This document shows, in pieces, positions 19,703-29,667 of a stretch of DNA of 64,000 bases. Every line of letters starts with the position of its first letter. The stretch's first letter is position 1. Source of the DNA: an uncultured Clostridia bacterium (GTDB taxonomy: Bacteria > Bacillota > Clostridia > TANB77 > CAG-508); assembly GCA_947626605.1 (NCBI GenBank), contig CANQSV010000001.1, positions 107,018 through 171,017 on the forward strand, written 5' to 3'. A program made the translations under genes and the position numbers. Below the pieces are notes generated by a model that worked only from the letters and a program-made list of their open reading frames with translations, ran no database searches and was not told the origin of the DNA.

Positions 19703-20152
19703 CTAATCTATTAAATTAAGCAACATATTTTTAAATATATTTGCTCTTATATAATCTTTATATTCTTTAGGTAAATTTAAAACATTATCACTAGTAGCAA
19801 CTTTCAGTAGTTTTGCCTCTCTTGGAGTAACCATGTTGTATGATAAAAAATTGCTAATATAAATATCAACTTCATTACCCGTTAATGTATCAGTCATGTT
19901 ATTTATTATATGCATCATATAATTGTCTTTATCTATATCAATCTTCTTAATTCTTATATGACCACCACCACCTCTTCTGCTTTCCACATAATATCCTTGC
20001 GATGGTCTAAATCTTGTTGATATAACATAATTTATCTGCGAAGGTACACAATTAAAATGTTCTGCCAACTCATTTCTTTGTATTTCTATATACTCTTCTT
20101 CTGCTTTTAATAAATCTTTTATAAATTCTTCTATTTCATCTGATATTCTCAT
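19703..20152 (-). CDS. ctsR: Transcriptional repressor CtsR
   Basis: MRISDEIEEFIKDLL...AEHFNCVPSQINYVISTRFRPSQGYYVESRRGGGGHIRI; ATG at 20152 after GGTGG SD (track start 20218 overlaps the operator). Confidence 0.95.
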   Translation of the reverse strand: MRISDEIEEFIKDLLKAEEEYIEIQRNELAEHFNCVPSQINYVISTRFRPSQGYYVESRRGGGGHIRIKKIDIDKDNYMMHIINNMTDTLTGNEVDIYISNFLSYNMVTPREAKLLKVATSDNVLNLPKEYKDYIRANIFKNMLLNLID

Positions 20153-20189
20153 ATTTCCACCTTTACTTAAATTTATTTTTTGATGATTG

Positions 20190-20212
20190 TTTGACTTTGA
20201 CTTTCTTTGACC
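20190..20212 (-). promoter_or_regulatory. CtsR operator, three heptads
   Basis: Minus strand GGTCAAAGAAAGTCAAAGTCAAA; matches the established CtsR box RGTCAAANANRGTCAAA plus a third GTCAAA. Confidence 0.9.
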
Positions 20213-20253
20213 TTTCATAAATATTATACACCCTTTTCTAAAAAAATCAATAC

Positions 20254-20406
20254 CTATTTATTATTTTTTTTATTTTTATCTGTCATATTCTCCAAATTTC
20301 TTACTGTTTTCTTTTGTTCATCTGGTGTTATCCAAGTAAAATATGATGGAATAAATTCCCCATATTTTGTTGCATCTTCCTTTTCTCTTTTATCTTTTTT
20401 ATCCAT
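20254..20406 (-). CDS. Small hypothetical protein (50 aa), not in ORF track
   Basis: GGAGG SD then ATG: MDKKDKREKEDATKYGEFIPSYFTWITPDEQKKTVRNLENMTDKNKKNNK*. Confidence 0.5.
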   Translation of the reverse strand: MDKKDKREKEDATKYGEFIPSYFTWITPDEQKKTVRNLENMTDKNKKNNK

Positions 20407-20476
20407 AAAAACCTCCTATAATTTTACTATGATTATTATGGCTATAAAAAAATGTTTTATTCAAAAATTGTACAAT

Positions 20477-20516
20477 AAAATGCAGAGGATAATCTATTGA
20501 TTACCCTCTGCATTTT
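20477..20516 (-). terminator. Rho-independent terminator
   Basis: AAAATGCAGAGGATAAT...ATTACCCTCTGCATTTT. Confidence 0.8.
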
Positions 20517-20519
20517 ATT

Positions 20520-21770
20520 TTAATTATTCTCTTTTCTTTTTATCAAATTAAAGATATCTTTAACACTCATCTTTGATCCATAATTTAAAATTGCTGAAGA
20601 ATATACTTTTATTGATATTTTTGCAATCAGAGCTATAGTTATTACCGAAACTAGTATTGAAATTGCAATCACACTAAATTTGGCGGTTCCTAATAGCATA
20701 CTAAATGGTACACTAAATGGTGCTGATAGTGGAAAAATATTTGCAAAAGTATTCATTTCACTAGTAGGATTCATCATTGTAAAGTATGCTATATAAAAAC
20801 CAAATACTGCTAGAATTGATGCTGGTGCACTTGCTGATTGTACATCTTCTGGTCTTGCTATTGCTGAGCCAGTTAGTGCAAATATAAATGCAAAGATAAA
20901 GTATCCTATTAGGAAGTATAGTAATGTAATTAATCCCAAACCAATATTTACATTTGATAAATCAATTAGATTATTTAAAACTTCTTTATCTATAAATAAG
21001 TTTGCAGAAACTACTCCAGTTACAATAATTAGTATTAATTGTATTAATCCTACAATACCTATTCCTATTGTTTTTCCCATTATTATAGTGCTTGGAGATG
21101 TAGATGTTACTAGTGTTTCCATTATTTTTGATGTTTTTTCTGTTGTTACAGAAGTTGCTACTTTGTTTGCACAGAAGAATATTGCATAAAATAATATAAT
21201 TGATAATATCATTACTAACCCAATCTGACCACTTGCAGAATTTTCATTTGTTTCTTTAAAAGAAAAGTCAAATTTTGGATTAATTGATGCAATCTCTTCT
21301 TCGCTTAAATTTAATTTCATTATTTGCATATTTTTATATGCCTCTGTTAACATTTGTAGTACATCTTCTGGTATTTCTGCCATTCCTACAAATGTATTTA
21401 AACTTTCTACTGTATATTCCAAATTTATATTATTCTTATTTTTTGTAATTTTTATACAAGAATCAATCTCTTTATTTTCTATTTTTTCTTTAATTTGTTC
21501 ATCAGAATAATCTTCATTTTTTACTTCAAACTTATACCATTCATCTGAAGTTTCTAAAGCTTTTAAATTTCCTTCAAAAATATTATCAGAATCAATTATC
21601 AGCATTTTTTCTGTTCCAAAATCCTCCCCATCAGAAAATTTATTTAAAATGTTTGGAACATTAAAAGCAAATACGATTAAGGCTAAAATTATTATTGTTG
21701 AAATTATAAAAGACTTTTTTGTTATCATTTCTTTGATTGAAAATTTCATTACTGTTATAAAATCTCTCAT
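20520..21770 (-). CDS. ABC-2 type transporter permease (NatB-like)
   Basis: Six-TM ABC-2 permease with large extracytoplasmic loop; ATSVTTEKTSKIMETLVTSTSPSTIIMGKTIGIG. Confidence 0.88.
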   Translation of the reverse strand: MRDFITVMKFSIKEMITKKSFIISTIIILALIVFAFNVPNILNKFSDGEDFGTEKMLIIDSDNIFEGNLKALETSDEWYKFEVKNEDYSDEQIKEKIENKEIDSCIKITKNKNNINLEYTVESLNTFVGMAEIPEDVLQMLTEAYKNMQIMKLNLSEEEIASINPKFDFSFKETNENSASGQIGLVMILSIILFYAIFFCANKVATSVTTEKTSKIMETLVTSTSPSTIIMGKTIGIGIVGLIQLILIIVTGVVSANLFIDKEVLNNLIDLSNVNIGLGLITLLYFLIGYFIFAFIFALTGSAIARPEDVQSASAPASILAVFGFYIAYFTMMNPTSEMNTFANIFPLSAPFSVPFSMLLGTAKFSVIAISILVSVITIALIAKISIKVYSSAILNYGSKMSVKDIFNLIKRKENN

Positions 21771-21882
21771 TTTTAATCTCTCCTAAAATTAAATTATTAT
21801 TAACAAGTATTTATTTATATGTTATTTTTTCTTATACTCTGTCCTAATAATTATATTATGCAGATTTTTTCTTATTTCAAAC

Positions 21883-22776
21883 CTATGCCTCTCCAACTTT
21901 TTCAATGAATATTTCATGCAAACTTGGCTTTTTAACTTCAAATTTAATAACCTTTACACCTTTTACAGCTAATTCTTTATATAATCTATCTGGCTCATCT
22001 TCACTTTTTATTAAAATCTCATATTTATTGTCTACATTACTCTTTATCTTAAGCTCTAGATTTTCAACTATTTTCGTTATATCTTCTTTTGTTATAACTT
22101 CCATGTTGTTAGATGGATATGAATTCTTTATCTCTTTTAAATTTCCTTTTAATACTGTCTTCCCTTTATTCAATATTAATACATCTGTACAAAATTCTTC
22201 TATTGATACCATTTGATGACTAGACATTACAATATATTTGCCTTTTTCTATCAATTCTAAAATTATATTTTTTAACATTTCTGTATTTACAGGATCTAGT
22301 CCGCTAAATGGTTCATCTAAAATTATTAAATCTGGATTATGAATAATTGCTGTTATAAATTGAATTTTTTGTTGATTTCCCTTAGATAATTTCTCTGCTA
22401 CTTTAAATTTATATTCTTCTATGTTTAATTTTTTTAACCAATAGTCAATTGAAGTATCTGCATCTTTTTTACTCATTCCTTTTAGATTTGCAAAATACAT
22501 TAATTGATCATATACTTTAGTTTTTGGATATACTCCTCTTTCCTCTGGTAAATATCCAAAATTAACATTTTTTCTCGTAACTTCTTTTCCATTCCAATCA
22601 ATTTTGCCTTGATCTTTTTTTAAGATTCCTAGCATCATTCTAATAGTAGTAGTTTTTCCAGCACCATTTGTTCCTAACAAGCCAAATACTCCTGGCTTAT
22701 CTATTTCAAAAGATATTGAGTCTACAGCTACTTTATCTTCAAATTTCTTTGTGACATTCTCTACCTTTAGCCCCAT
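21883..22776 (-). CDS. ABC transporter ATP-binding protein (NatA-like)
   Basis: GLLGTNGAGKTTTIRMMLG, LSKGNQQKIQFITAII, LIILDEPFSGLDPVN. Confidence 0.92.
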   Translation of the reverse strand: MGLKVENVTKKFEDKVAVDSISFEIDKPGVFGLLGTNGAGKTTTIRMMLGILKKDQGKIDWNGKEVTRKNVNFGYLPEERGVYPKTKVYDQLMYFANLKGMSKKDADTSIDYWLKKLNIEEYKFKVAEKLSKGNQQKIQFITAIIHNPDLIILDEPFSGLDPVNTEMLKNIILELIEKGKYIVMSSHQMVSIEEFCTDVLILNKGKTVLKGNLKEIKNSYPSNNMEVITKEDITKIVENLELKIKSNVDNKYEILIKSEDEPDRLYKELAVKGVKVIKFEVKKPSLHEIFIEKVGEA

Positions 22777-22860
22777 TAACTTTTCCCCCTTGAATTATTT
22801 TATGTTGAAATATTATCATAATATTAAGCTACATGCAACAAAATTCCTACTATACAAAGA

Positions 22861-22888
22861 TGAACTGCTTTTTCAAGCAGTTCATCGT
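22861..22888 (-). terminator. Terminator downstream of pheT
   Basis: TGAACTGCTTTTTCAAGCAGTTCA hairpin. Confidence 0.6.
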
Positions 22889-22910
22889 AATAAAAATATA
22901 TAATTCATCC

Positions 22911-25283
22911 TTATTTTCTTAACTTAGCCTTGCATTTGCTTTCTACAGTACTAATAATTTTGTTAAAAATTTCTGTAATTTCTTCTTCTGTTAAAGTTTT
23001 CTTTGCATCATTAAATGTTAGAGAATATGCTATTGATTTTTCATTTTCTCCTACATTTTCTCCAGTATAAACATCGAAAACTTCTATGTTTGTAAGAAGT
23101 GAACCACCAGATTTTTTAATAACCATTTCAATTTCTTTTGATTCTGTATTTTTATCTACAACAAAAGCTACATCTTTTTTGATATTTGGGAATTTTGAAA
23201 TTTCTTTATATTTCATCTTTCCTACTTTTTTGCTTAATAATTTATCTAGGTTGATTTCCATTACAAAAACTGCATCTTTAACTTCTTGTGGATGTAATTT
23301 TCCTATAATACCAACACTATCACCATTTACATTTATTTCTGCTACTTGTCCTGGATGGAATTCATTTGAAATTTCTTTTGGAACTATGAAACTATATCTA
23401 TTTGCATAACCTAAGTAATCTAGCAATTCTTCTACTATTCCTTTAATTATGTAAAAATCAACATTTGCTTCATTTCCTACACCTAAATAATATTTACCTG
23501 TCATAAGAGCAGCTATTTTTTGATTTTCGCCATATTCTCCATTCTTTTTGAAGAATCCCTTTCCTATTTCAAATAAAGCTATATCTTTATTATAGTGTGC
23601 TTTATTATATTCATACGTTTTAACTAGTGATGGTATTACACTATATCTTAAAGTATTACGGTCTTCTGTAATTGGATCTAGTAATTTAATTTCTTCAAAA
23701 TTATCTGTAGTATACTTGTGAACTTCTTTATCATTAATTAAAATATATGTTAATGTTTCATTTAAGCCAAGTTCCATCATCTTGTGTCTGATAGATCTTA
23801 TAGTGTTATCATAATTTGCCATTTTTTCTCCCATTACAGGAAGAGTTCCTTCTATGTTATCAACACCATATATTCTACTAACTTCTTCTATTAAATCTTC
23901 TTTTATTGATATATCACGTCTTCTGCTTGGTACATTTACTATTGCTTCTGACTCATTTGCTTCATATGTAAAGCCAAGTCTTCTAAATACATTTAATATT
24001 TCATCTTTTGAAATATTTGAACCTAAAACATCATTTATATTTTGATATTTTATTGTAATCTTTTTATCCTCTTCTTTTATTTCATCATGTTTACATATAC
24101 CTTTTAATACAGTTCCATTTGCATATTGTTCCAACAACTTACATGCTCTTTCCATTGCCATATATGTACGTTTTGGATCTAATCCTTTTTCAAATCTATT
24201 GCTTGCTTCACTTCTAACTATTTTCTTTGATGTTTTTCTAACCTTAACTCCATCAAATATAGCAGCTTCAATTATTACATTTTTAGTAGTTGCTGCAACT
24301 TCTGTATCTAGTCCTCCCATTACTCCTGCTAAACCTACAGATTTTTCTTTATCCGCAATAACAATATCGTTCTCATCTAGTACTCTTTCTATATTATCTA
24401 AAGTTGTTAATTTTTCTCCATTCTCTGCCATTCTAACAACTAATGTATCCCCTAAATTATCTGCATCATAGAAATGCAAAGGTTGCCCAAGCTCTAACAT
24501 TACATAGTTACTAATATCGACAACATTATTAATAGGTCTTATTCCACATGCCATTAATCTATTTTTAATAAAATCAGGACTTTCTTTAATTTCAACATTT
24601 TCCACTTTTCTTGCTAAAAACAATTTACAATTTTCTGTTTTTATATCAATTTTAAATTTACTATTTACATCTTCTCCAGATTCTTTGTGTGATAAATCCA
24701 CATCTTTTACAGGCTTATCATAAATTGCTCCTAATTCATATGCCATTCCTAACATGCTTAATAAATCTCCTCTATTAGCTGTTAGATCAAAATCTACAAT
24801 CTCATCATCCCATCCTAAATATTTAATTGGATTTTCTCCTACTACAGCATCTTCTCCTAATTCTGCTATTCCTTCTTTATCCTCTGGTTTCAAAAATTTA
24901 TTATCTAATCCAAGTTCTGCTATAGAACACATCATTCCATTAGACTCTTGACCACGAATAGAACCCCTCTTTATTTCTCCACCAGGAAGCATAGCTCCTG
25001 CTAGTGCAACTATTACTTTAATTCCTTTTCTTGCATTTGGTGCTCCACAAACTATTTGTAAAACTTCATTTCCAACATTTACTTTACATACATGTAAATG
25101 ATCTGAGTCAGGATGCTCTACACATTCTATTATTTCACCAATAACAAGATTTGTACAATCAATAAATTTTTGTGCTACATCATATTCATTTCCAACTCTT
25201 GTCATATCTTCACCTATAGTTTTGATATCTAGGCTTTCATCTAAATCTATATAATCTTTAACAAAATTTCTACTTAATATCAT
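22911..25283 (-). CDS. pheT: Phenylalanyl-tRNA synthetase beta subunit
   Basis: Full-length PheT, tRNA-binding, B3/B4, B5 and FDX-ACB domains. Confidence 0.95.
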   Translation of the reverse strand: MILSRNFVKDYIDLDESLDIKTIGEDMTRVGNEYDVAQKFIDCTNLVIGEIIECVEHPDSDHLHVCKVNVGNEVLQIVCGAPNARKGIKVIVALAGAMLPGGEIKRGSIRGQESNGMMCSIAELGLDNKFLKPEDKEGIAELGEDAVVGENPIKYLGWDDEIVDFDLTANRGDLLSMLGMAYELGAIYDKPVKDVDLSHKESGEDVNSKFKIDIKTENCKLFLARKVENVEIKESPDFIKNRLMACGIRPINNVVDISNYVMLELGQPLHFYDADNLGDTLVVRMAENGEKLTTLDNIERVLDENDIVIADKEKSVGLAGVMGGLDTEVAATTKNVIIEAAIFDGVKVRKTSKKIVRSEASNRFEKGLDPKRTYMAMERACKLLEQYANGTVLKGICKHDEIKEEDKKITIKYQNINDVLGSNISKDEILNVFRRLGFTYEANESEAIVNVPSRRRDISIKEDLIEEVSRIYGVDNIEGTLPVMGEKMANYDNTIRSIRHKMMELGLNETLTYILINDKEVHKYTTDNFEEIKLLDPITEDRNTLRYSVIPSLVKTYEYNKAHYNKDIALFEIGKGFFKKNGEYGENQKIAALMTGKYYLGVGNEANVDFYIIKGIVEELLDYLGYANRYSFIVPKEISNEFHPGQVAEINVNGDSVGIIGKLHPQEVKDAVFVMEINLDKLLSKKVGKMKYKEISKFPNIKKDVAFVVDKNTESKEIEMVIKKSGGSLLTNIEVFDVYTGENVGENEKSIAYSLTFNDAKKTLTEEEITEIFNKIISTVESKCKAKLRK

Positions 25284-25298
25284 GTTTTAAACCTCCCT

Positions 25299-26348
25299 TT
25301 AGTCTATATCTTTTCTATCAAATTGTTTTAAAAATCTTACATCATTTGTGTATAAATATCTCATATCTGGAATTCCATATTTAAACATTGCCATTCTATC
25401 TATACCAGTTCCAAAGGCGAATCCTCCCCAGACTTCTGGATCATATCCATTCATTCTTAAAACATTTGGATGTACTATTCCAGAACCTAAAACTTCTATC
25501 CAGCCTGTTTGCTTACATAGATTACATCCTTTTCCTCCACATTTGAAGCATGTACAGTCAACTTCATAAGAAGGTTCTGTAAAAGGGAAATAACTTGGTC
25601 TGAAACGTAATTGTGTATTTTCTCCTAACATTTTTCTCATAAATACTTCTAAAGTTCCTTTTAAGTCCGCAAGAGAAACTTTATTTTCTTTTTTATCAAT
25701 TACTAAGCCTTCTACTTGATTAAATTGATGTGAATGAGTAGCATCGTCTTCTCTTCTATATGTTTTACCAACGCAAATCATCTTTATAGGTCTTGTTCCA
25801 CCATATTTAAGCATAGTTCTTGCTTGAACAGCAGAAGTTTGTGCACGTAAAACATATTCATCATTTATATAGAAAGAATCCTGCATATCTCTTGCTGGAT
25901 GTCCTTTAGGAAGATTTAATCTTTCAAAACAGAATTCATCTGTTTCTAGTTCTGGACCTTCTATAACTTCATATCCCATAGAAATAAATAAGTCCTCTAT
26001 TTCTTCTACTGTTCTGTTTAAAGGATGTTCACTTCCTCTTATTGCTTTTTTACTAGGGAGTGTTACATCTATTTTTTCTTTTTCTAGTTTTTTATTTAAC
26101 TCTGCTTGTTTAAAACTATTTTCTTTACTTGAAATAAGTTCTTCTAATGTATCTCTTACTTCATTTACTAAACTTCCTATTATTGGTCTTTCTTCTGGAG
26201 ATAAAGCTCCCATACCTCTTAAAACTGATGTAAGCTCTCCTTTTTTTCCTAAATATTTTACACGAACACCATCTAGGCTTTGTAAATCTTTAGCATCATT
26301 TATTTCTTTAGTAGCATTTTCTTTAATTGATAAAATTTGATTTTTCAT
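25299..26348 (-). CDS. pheS: Phenylalanyl-tRNA synthetase alpha subunit
   Basis: [60 protein letters not shown]. Confidence 0.96.
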   Translation of the reverse strand: MKNQILSIKENATKEINDAKDLQSLDGVRVKYLGKKGELTSVLRGMGALSPEERPIIGSLVNEVRDTLEELISSKENSFKQAELNKKLEKEKIDVTLPSKKAIRGSEHPLNRTVEEIEDLFISMGYEVIEGPELETDEFCFERLNLPKGHPARDMQDSFYINDEYVLRAQTSAVQARTMLKYGGTRPIKMICVGKTYRREDDATHSHQFNQVEGLVIDKKENKVSLADLKGTLEVFMRKMLGENTQLRFRPSYFPFTEPSYEVDCTCFKCGGKGCNLCKQTGWIEVLGSGIVHPNVLRMNGYDPEVWGGFAFGTGIDRMAMFKYGIPDMRYLYTNDVRFLKQFDRKDID

Positions 26349-26411
26349 AAAAACTCCTTTCTTTATTTTAATTTATATAAAAATTATTATTATTGGCATT
26401 ATTTAGTTTAG

Positions 26412-26590
26412 AAACATAAATTATTATTTTTTATTAGCTCCTGCTCATTGCAATCGGTTAGAAATTGTAACATAAAAGAATTAAGACTCTGTCAAAATCA
26501 CAATTTGCCCCCCCTCAATCCTTTTATTAACAATTTCTACACCTCATTCCATTGCGAGACGTCGCTAAATCAAAATAATAATTTATGTTT
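26412..26590. repeat. Large palindromic element D (179 bp) in pheST leader
   Basis: Perfect 19-bp terminal inverted repeats AAACATAAATTATTATTTT/AAAATAATAATTTATGTTT; inner stem AGAAATTGT/ACAATTTCT. Confidence 0.8.
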
Positions 26591-26627
26591 TTTAATAATC
26601 CTCCTAATATTTATTAGTTAGCTTAGT

Positions 26628-26750
26628 TGGAAAAGAATTAAATTTTGGCAAGGAAAATTTCATTAAAAAGGCAAGGGCGCATACTCTTTGTATGTAACCG
26701 CGTTTTTAATGAAATTTGACACAGCCAAAATTGTAATTATTTTTCAACCT
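26628..26750 (+). repeat. Structured palindromic repeat, family C copy 1
   Basis: GGAAAAGAATTAAATTTTGGC-AAGG-...-GACACA-GCCAAAATTGTAATTATTTTTCAACC with inner AAATTTCATTAAAAA/TTTTTAATGAAATTT stem. Confidence 0.8.
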
Positions 26751-26754
26751 AAAA

Positions 26755-26960
26755 ACAAAAAAGGTTGCTTAATCCTACATAGGACGAAGCAACTCGTGGT
26801 ACCACCTAATTTCATTAATTTACAAAAATTAAACTCTAATAGTTTTAACGTAACAACCGCTTTGACCTACTTTTTGTTTCTGCCAAAGGCAAAGAAAGTG
26901 AAATTTCTAATATATATACAATAATGGATTCCAGCTATTTTCCATCTCTCTAAAAATGTA
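26755..26960 (-). promoter_or_regulatory. T-box leader (Phe) of pheST
   Basis: Minus strand T-box core AGGTGGTACCACG followed by terminator GTTGCTTCGTCCTATGTAGGATTAAGCAAC-CTTTTTT; stem I landmarks AGAGAGATGG...GCTGGAATCC; likely UUC specifier. Confidence 0.9.
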
Positions 26961-27156
26961 ATTTATATATTATACTTTGCTTTCTTATTTGCTTATATCT
27001 AATTAATGCCTATATTTTACCATAAAATAATTTACATTGCAATATTCCATAATAATTTATTATAAAATTTTCTAAACTTTTCATATAGCAAAACATTTAT
27101 AATTTATATTTGATTTTTTATATTTTTAATGCTATCATATTTTCATAAATAAATAT

Positions 27157-28119
27157 TTGGAGGTTACTATGGCAAAAGATGAATTTGATTTTTATAGTAA
27201 AACGAGTATAAAATCTTATAATTTGAATGAATCCATGAGATATCAATTAGCAATGCTTGACCAATTGGATGTTTTTACTAGAACTCATTGTGAAAATGTT
27301 GCAAACATAACTTGTAGATTATGTGAGTATTTACATTGCAGTAAAGATTTTACTGTATATTGCACTACTTGTGCATATTTACACGACTTAGGTAAATTGT
27401 TTATACCTCCTTCTGTTTTACAATTTCCTGGTAGACTATCAGAAGAACAATTTAAAATAATGAGAACCCACACTACTCTTGGATATGAAATGTGTATGAA
27501 AGATCCTAAACTTAGAAAATATGCTGCTGGAACGATTTATCATCATGAAGGTCTAGATGGTAGTGGCTATCCTAAAGGATTAACAAAAAAAGATATTCCA
27601 ATTGAAGGTCAAATAATCAGAGTTGCTGATGAATACGATGCTATAGTTAGTAAAAGACAATATAAATCACATATAGATATTTCAGATACATTAAAAACTT
27701 TAGTTGATGATGCCCTACCTCTTATAGGTCATAAATATGGTAAGATTAATAAAACAGTTTTAAAAGCTTTATTTAAAGTTGTTATTGACGATGTTGAATT
27801 TGAGATCTATCAAGTTGAAAGATATGTTGATTCCTTAAAAGAAGATATATCAAGAATGCAAGAAGTTGTTGGTTTTAAAAAACATATGGATAAAACTAAA
27901 TCTCAGAAGAAAAAAGACTATTATTTAGAAGGTATTAAGCTATTAACAAAAAAAGGGGAAACTGCTGAAAATTGTGAAGAAGCTATTATCAATTATCAAG
28001 ATGCCTTAAAATTAAAAAAAGAAGCTTTAAAAAAACTTCATAGTGAAATTAGAAAAATTAAGACTTTACGATTCACACTATTATTTAGAAAGTATCAAAT
28101 TCCTAAAAAGAAAAACTAA
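27157..28119 (+). CDS. HD-GYP domain phosphohydrolase
   Basis: HCENVANIT, YLHDLGKLFIP, HHEGLDGSGYPKGL, RVADEYDAI. Confidence 0.9.
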   Translation: MEVTMAKDEFDFYSKTSIKSYNLNESMRYQLAMLDQLDVFTRTHCENVANITCRLCEYLHCSKDFTVYCTTCAYLHDLGKLFIPPSVLQFPGRLSEEQFKIMRTHTTLGYEMCMKDPKLRKYAAGTIYHHEGLDGSGYPKGLTKKDIPIEGQIIRVADEYDAIVSKRQYKSHIDISDTLKTLVDDALPLIGHKYGKINKTVLKALFKVVIDDVEFEIYQVERYVDSLKEDISRMQEVVGFKKHMDKTKSQKKKDYYLEGIKLLTKKGETAENCEEAIINYQDALKLKKEALKKLHSEIRKIKTLRFTLLFRKYQIPKKKN

Positions 28120-28157
28120 AACTTCTGATAAAAGTAATAAATTTATCTATTTAAAAA

Positions 28158-28203
28158 CCAAGAAATATTATTTTTTATAATTGTAAAAAATAATACTTCT
28201 TGG
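28158..28203. terminator. Bidirectional terminator hairpin
   Basis: CCAAGAAATATTATTTTTT...AAAAAATAATACTTCTTGG between convergent genes. Confidence 0.7.
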
Positions 28204-28235
28204 CGGTTATTTATTGTTTTATTGAGCTACATTTT

Positions 28236-28598
28236 CTAATCTAAAGCTAATCCAAAACTTACACCTATTGCATTATTAATTTTATCTATTATTTTACCAT
28301 CATCTATATGTCCTATCTTTTCTTTTAATCTACTTTTATCTATTGTTCTTATCTGTTCAGTTAAAACAACTGAATCTGCCTTTAAGCCATAGCTTTTAGA
28401 ATCTATTTCTATATGCGTTGGAAGTTTATTCTTTCCTGTTTGCGAAGTAATAGCTGCCGCTATAACAGTTGGACTATATTTATTTCCTCTATCATTTTGT
28501 ATAATTAAAACTGGTCTTATTCCTCCTTGTTCAGAACCAATTACTGGACTCAAATCAGCATAAAACATATCTCCTCTTTTAACTACCATATTATTCAC
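28236..28598 (-). CDS. MazF/PemK family endoribonuclease toxin (NdoA-like)
   Basis: [47 protein letters not shown]. Confidence 0.93.
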   Translation of the reverse strand: MNNMVVKRGDMFYADLSPVIGSEQGGIRPVLIIQNDRGNKYSPTVIAAAITSQTGKNKLPTHIEIDSKSYGLKADSVVLTEQIRTIDKSRLKEKIGHIDDGKIIDKINNAIGVSFGLALD

Positions 28599-28695
28599 TC
28601 CTAATACTAGAATATTTTATTTTAAATGTTTTAATATATTTAAATTTAGTTCGAGATAAATGTTTCTACTTTTTAATTAATATCATTTAAGCTTT

Positions 28696-29391
28696 TTATA
28701 CATCTATATTATTTATATTAAAAGCCAATATTTCTCCTTTATTTGTACTGTTTATTTCTATCTCATTATATTCTATGTATACTAGAGTATTTCGGTTAAC
28801 ATCTTTTATTTCCATTTTTGTTGGTTTTAAACTTTCTTTATCTATGTAAAGTGTCTTGTACATCATGTATTTATTACTTTCATTTTTAGTTTTAGTGCTC
28901 ATAATTATTTGCTTATCCGTTTCTTCTATATTTGATTGTTCTGATATTTTATAATCTTCAATGAAATTATATAAACAAAGTGAATTTTCTGATATGTATT
29001 CATATTGCTCAAAAATTTCATTTAAATTTAGCTTTGTATTTTCTATTCTTAAATTTTCTCCATTATATATTACTGTCAAACCTTGAATATTACTTGGTTC
29101 TATTACTTCTTGCTTAAACACATTATCTTCATTTGTATATTCCTGTTTTAAAATATATTGATTTTTATTTTTATTACTCTCGACTGTTATCTTTATTTTT
29201 GCATCATATGAACTAATATTTAAAATATAATTAGCAATTCCCTGAGTTGTTCTATCAATATTATTTCCAGGAAAAAATTTTTTATAAGCAAAAATTATAA
29301 AAAAAATTAAAGCTAAAATCATTCCAATAATCAAAACTATCTTTGGTTTACCATATTTTTCTTTTGAATGATAGCCTTTATCATTCTTCAT
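28696..29391 (-). CDS. Membrane-anchored GerS-like lipoprotein-sorting-type protein
   Basis: N-terminal TM; YDAKIKITVESNKNKNQYILKQEY...LYIDKESLKPTKMEIKD pattern. Confidence 0.6.
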   Translation of the reverse strand: MKNDKGYHSKEKYGKPKIVLIIGMILALIFFIIFAYKKFFPGNNIDRTTQGIANYILNISSYDAKIKITVESNKNKNQYILKQEYTNEDNVFKQEVIEPSNIQGLTVIYNGENLRIENTKLNLNEIFEQYEYISENSLCLYNFIEDYKISEQSNIEETDKQIIMSTKTKNESNKYMMYKTLYIDKESLKPTKMEIKDVNRNTLVYIEYNEIEINSTNKGEILAFNINNIDV

Positions 29392-29447
29392 AATATAGCC
29401 TCCTTAAAATTATAATTTTTCAAAAAATATATAAATGCTCTCCCATA

Positions 29448-29596
29448 GTCCTAATCTATAATTATATTATTTAAAGCGAGCTTGTGTGGGGACCGACGAG
29501 TTAGAAAATATACAAAAAATGTATCGTCAGATATATTTTTTGTATATTTTCTACGAAGTTGGGACGAGCTTAAATAATATAATTATAGATTAGGAC
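29448..29596 (+). repeat. Structured palindromic repeat, family A copy 2
   Basis: 27-bp perfect outer stem GTCCTAATCTATAATTATATTATTTAA/TTAAATAATATAATTATAGATTAGGAC around GCGAGCTTGTGTGGGGACCGAC...GTTGGGACGAGC. Confidence 0.9.
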
Positions 29597-29667
29597 GGAA
29601 TTATAAATATAAATATAAATATAAATTAAGAGAATAGATTAAATAATCTATTCTCCTAATTTATATT

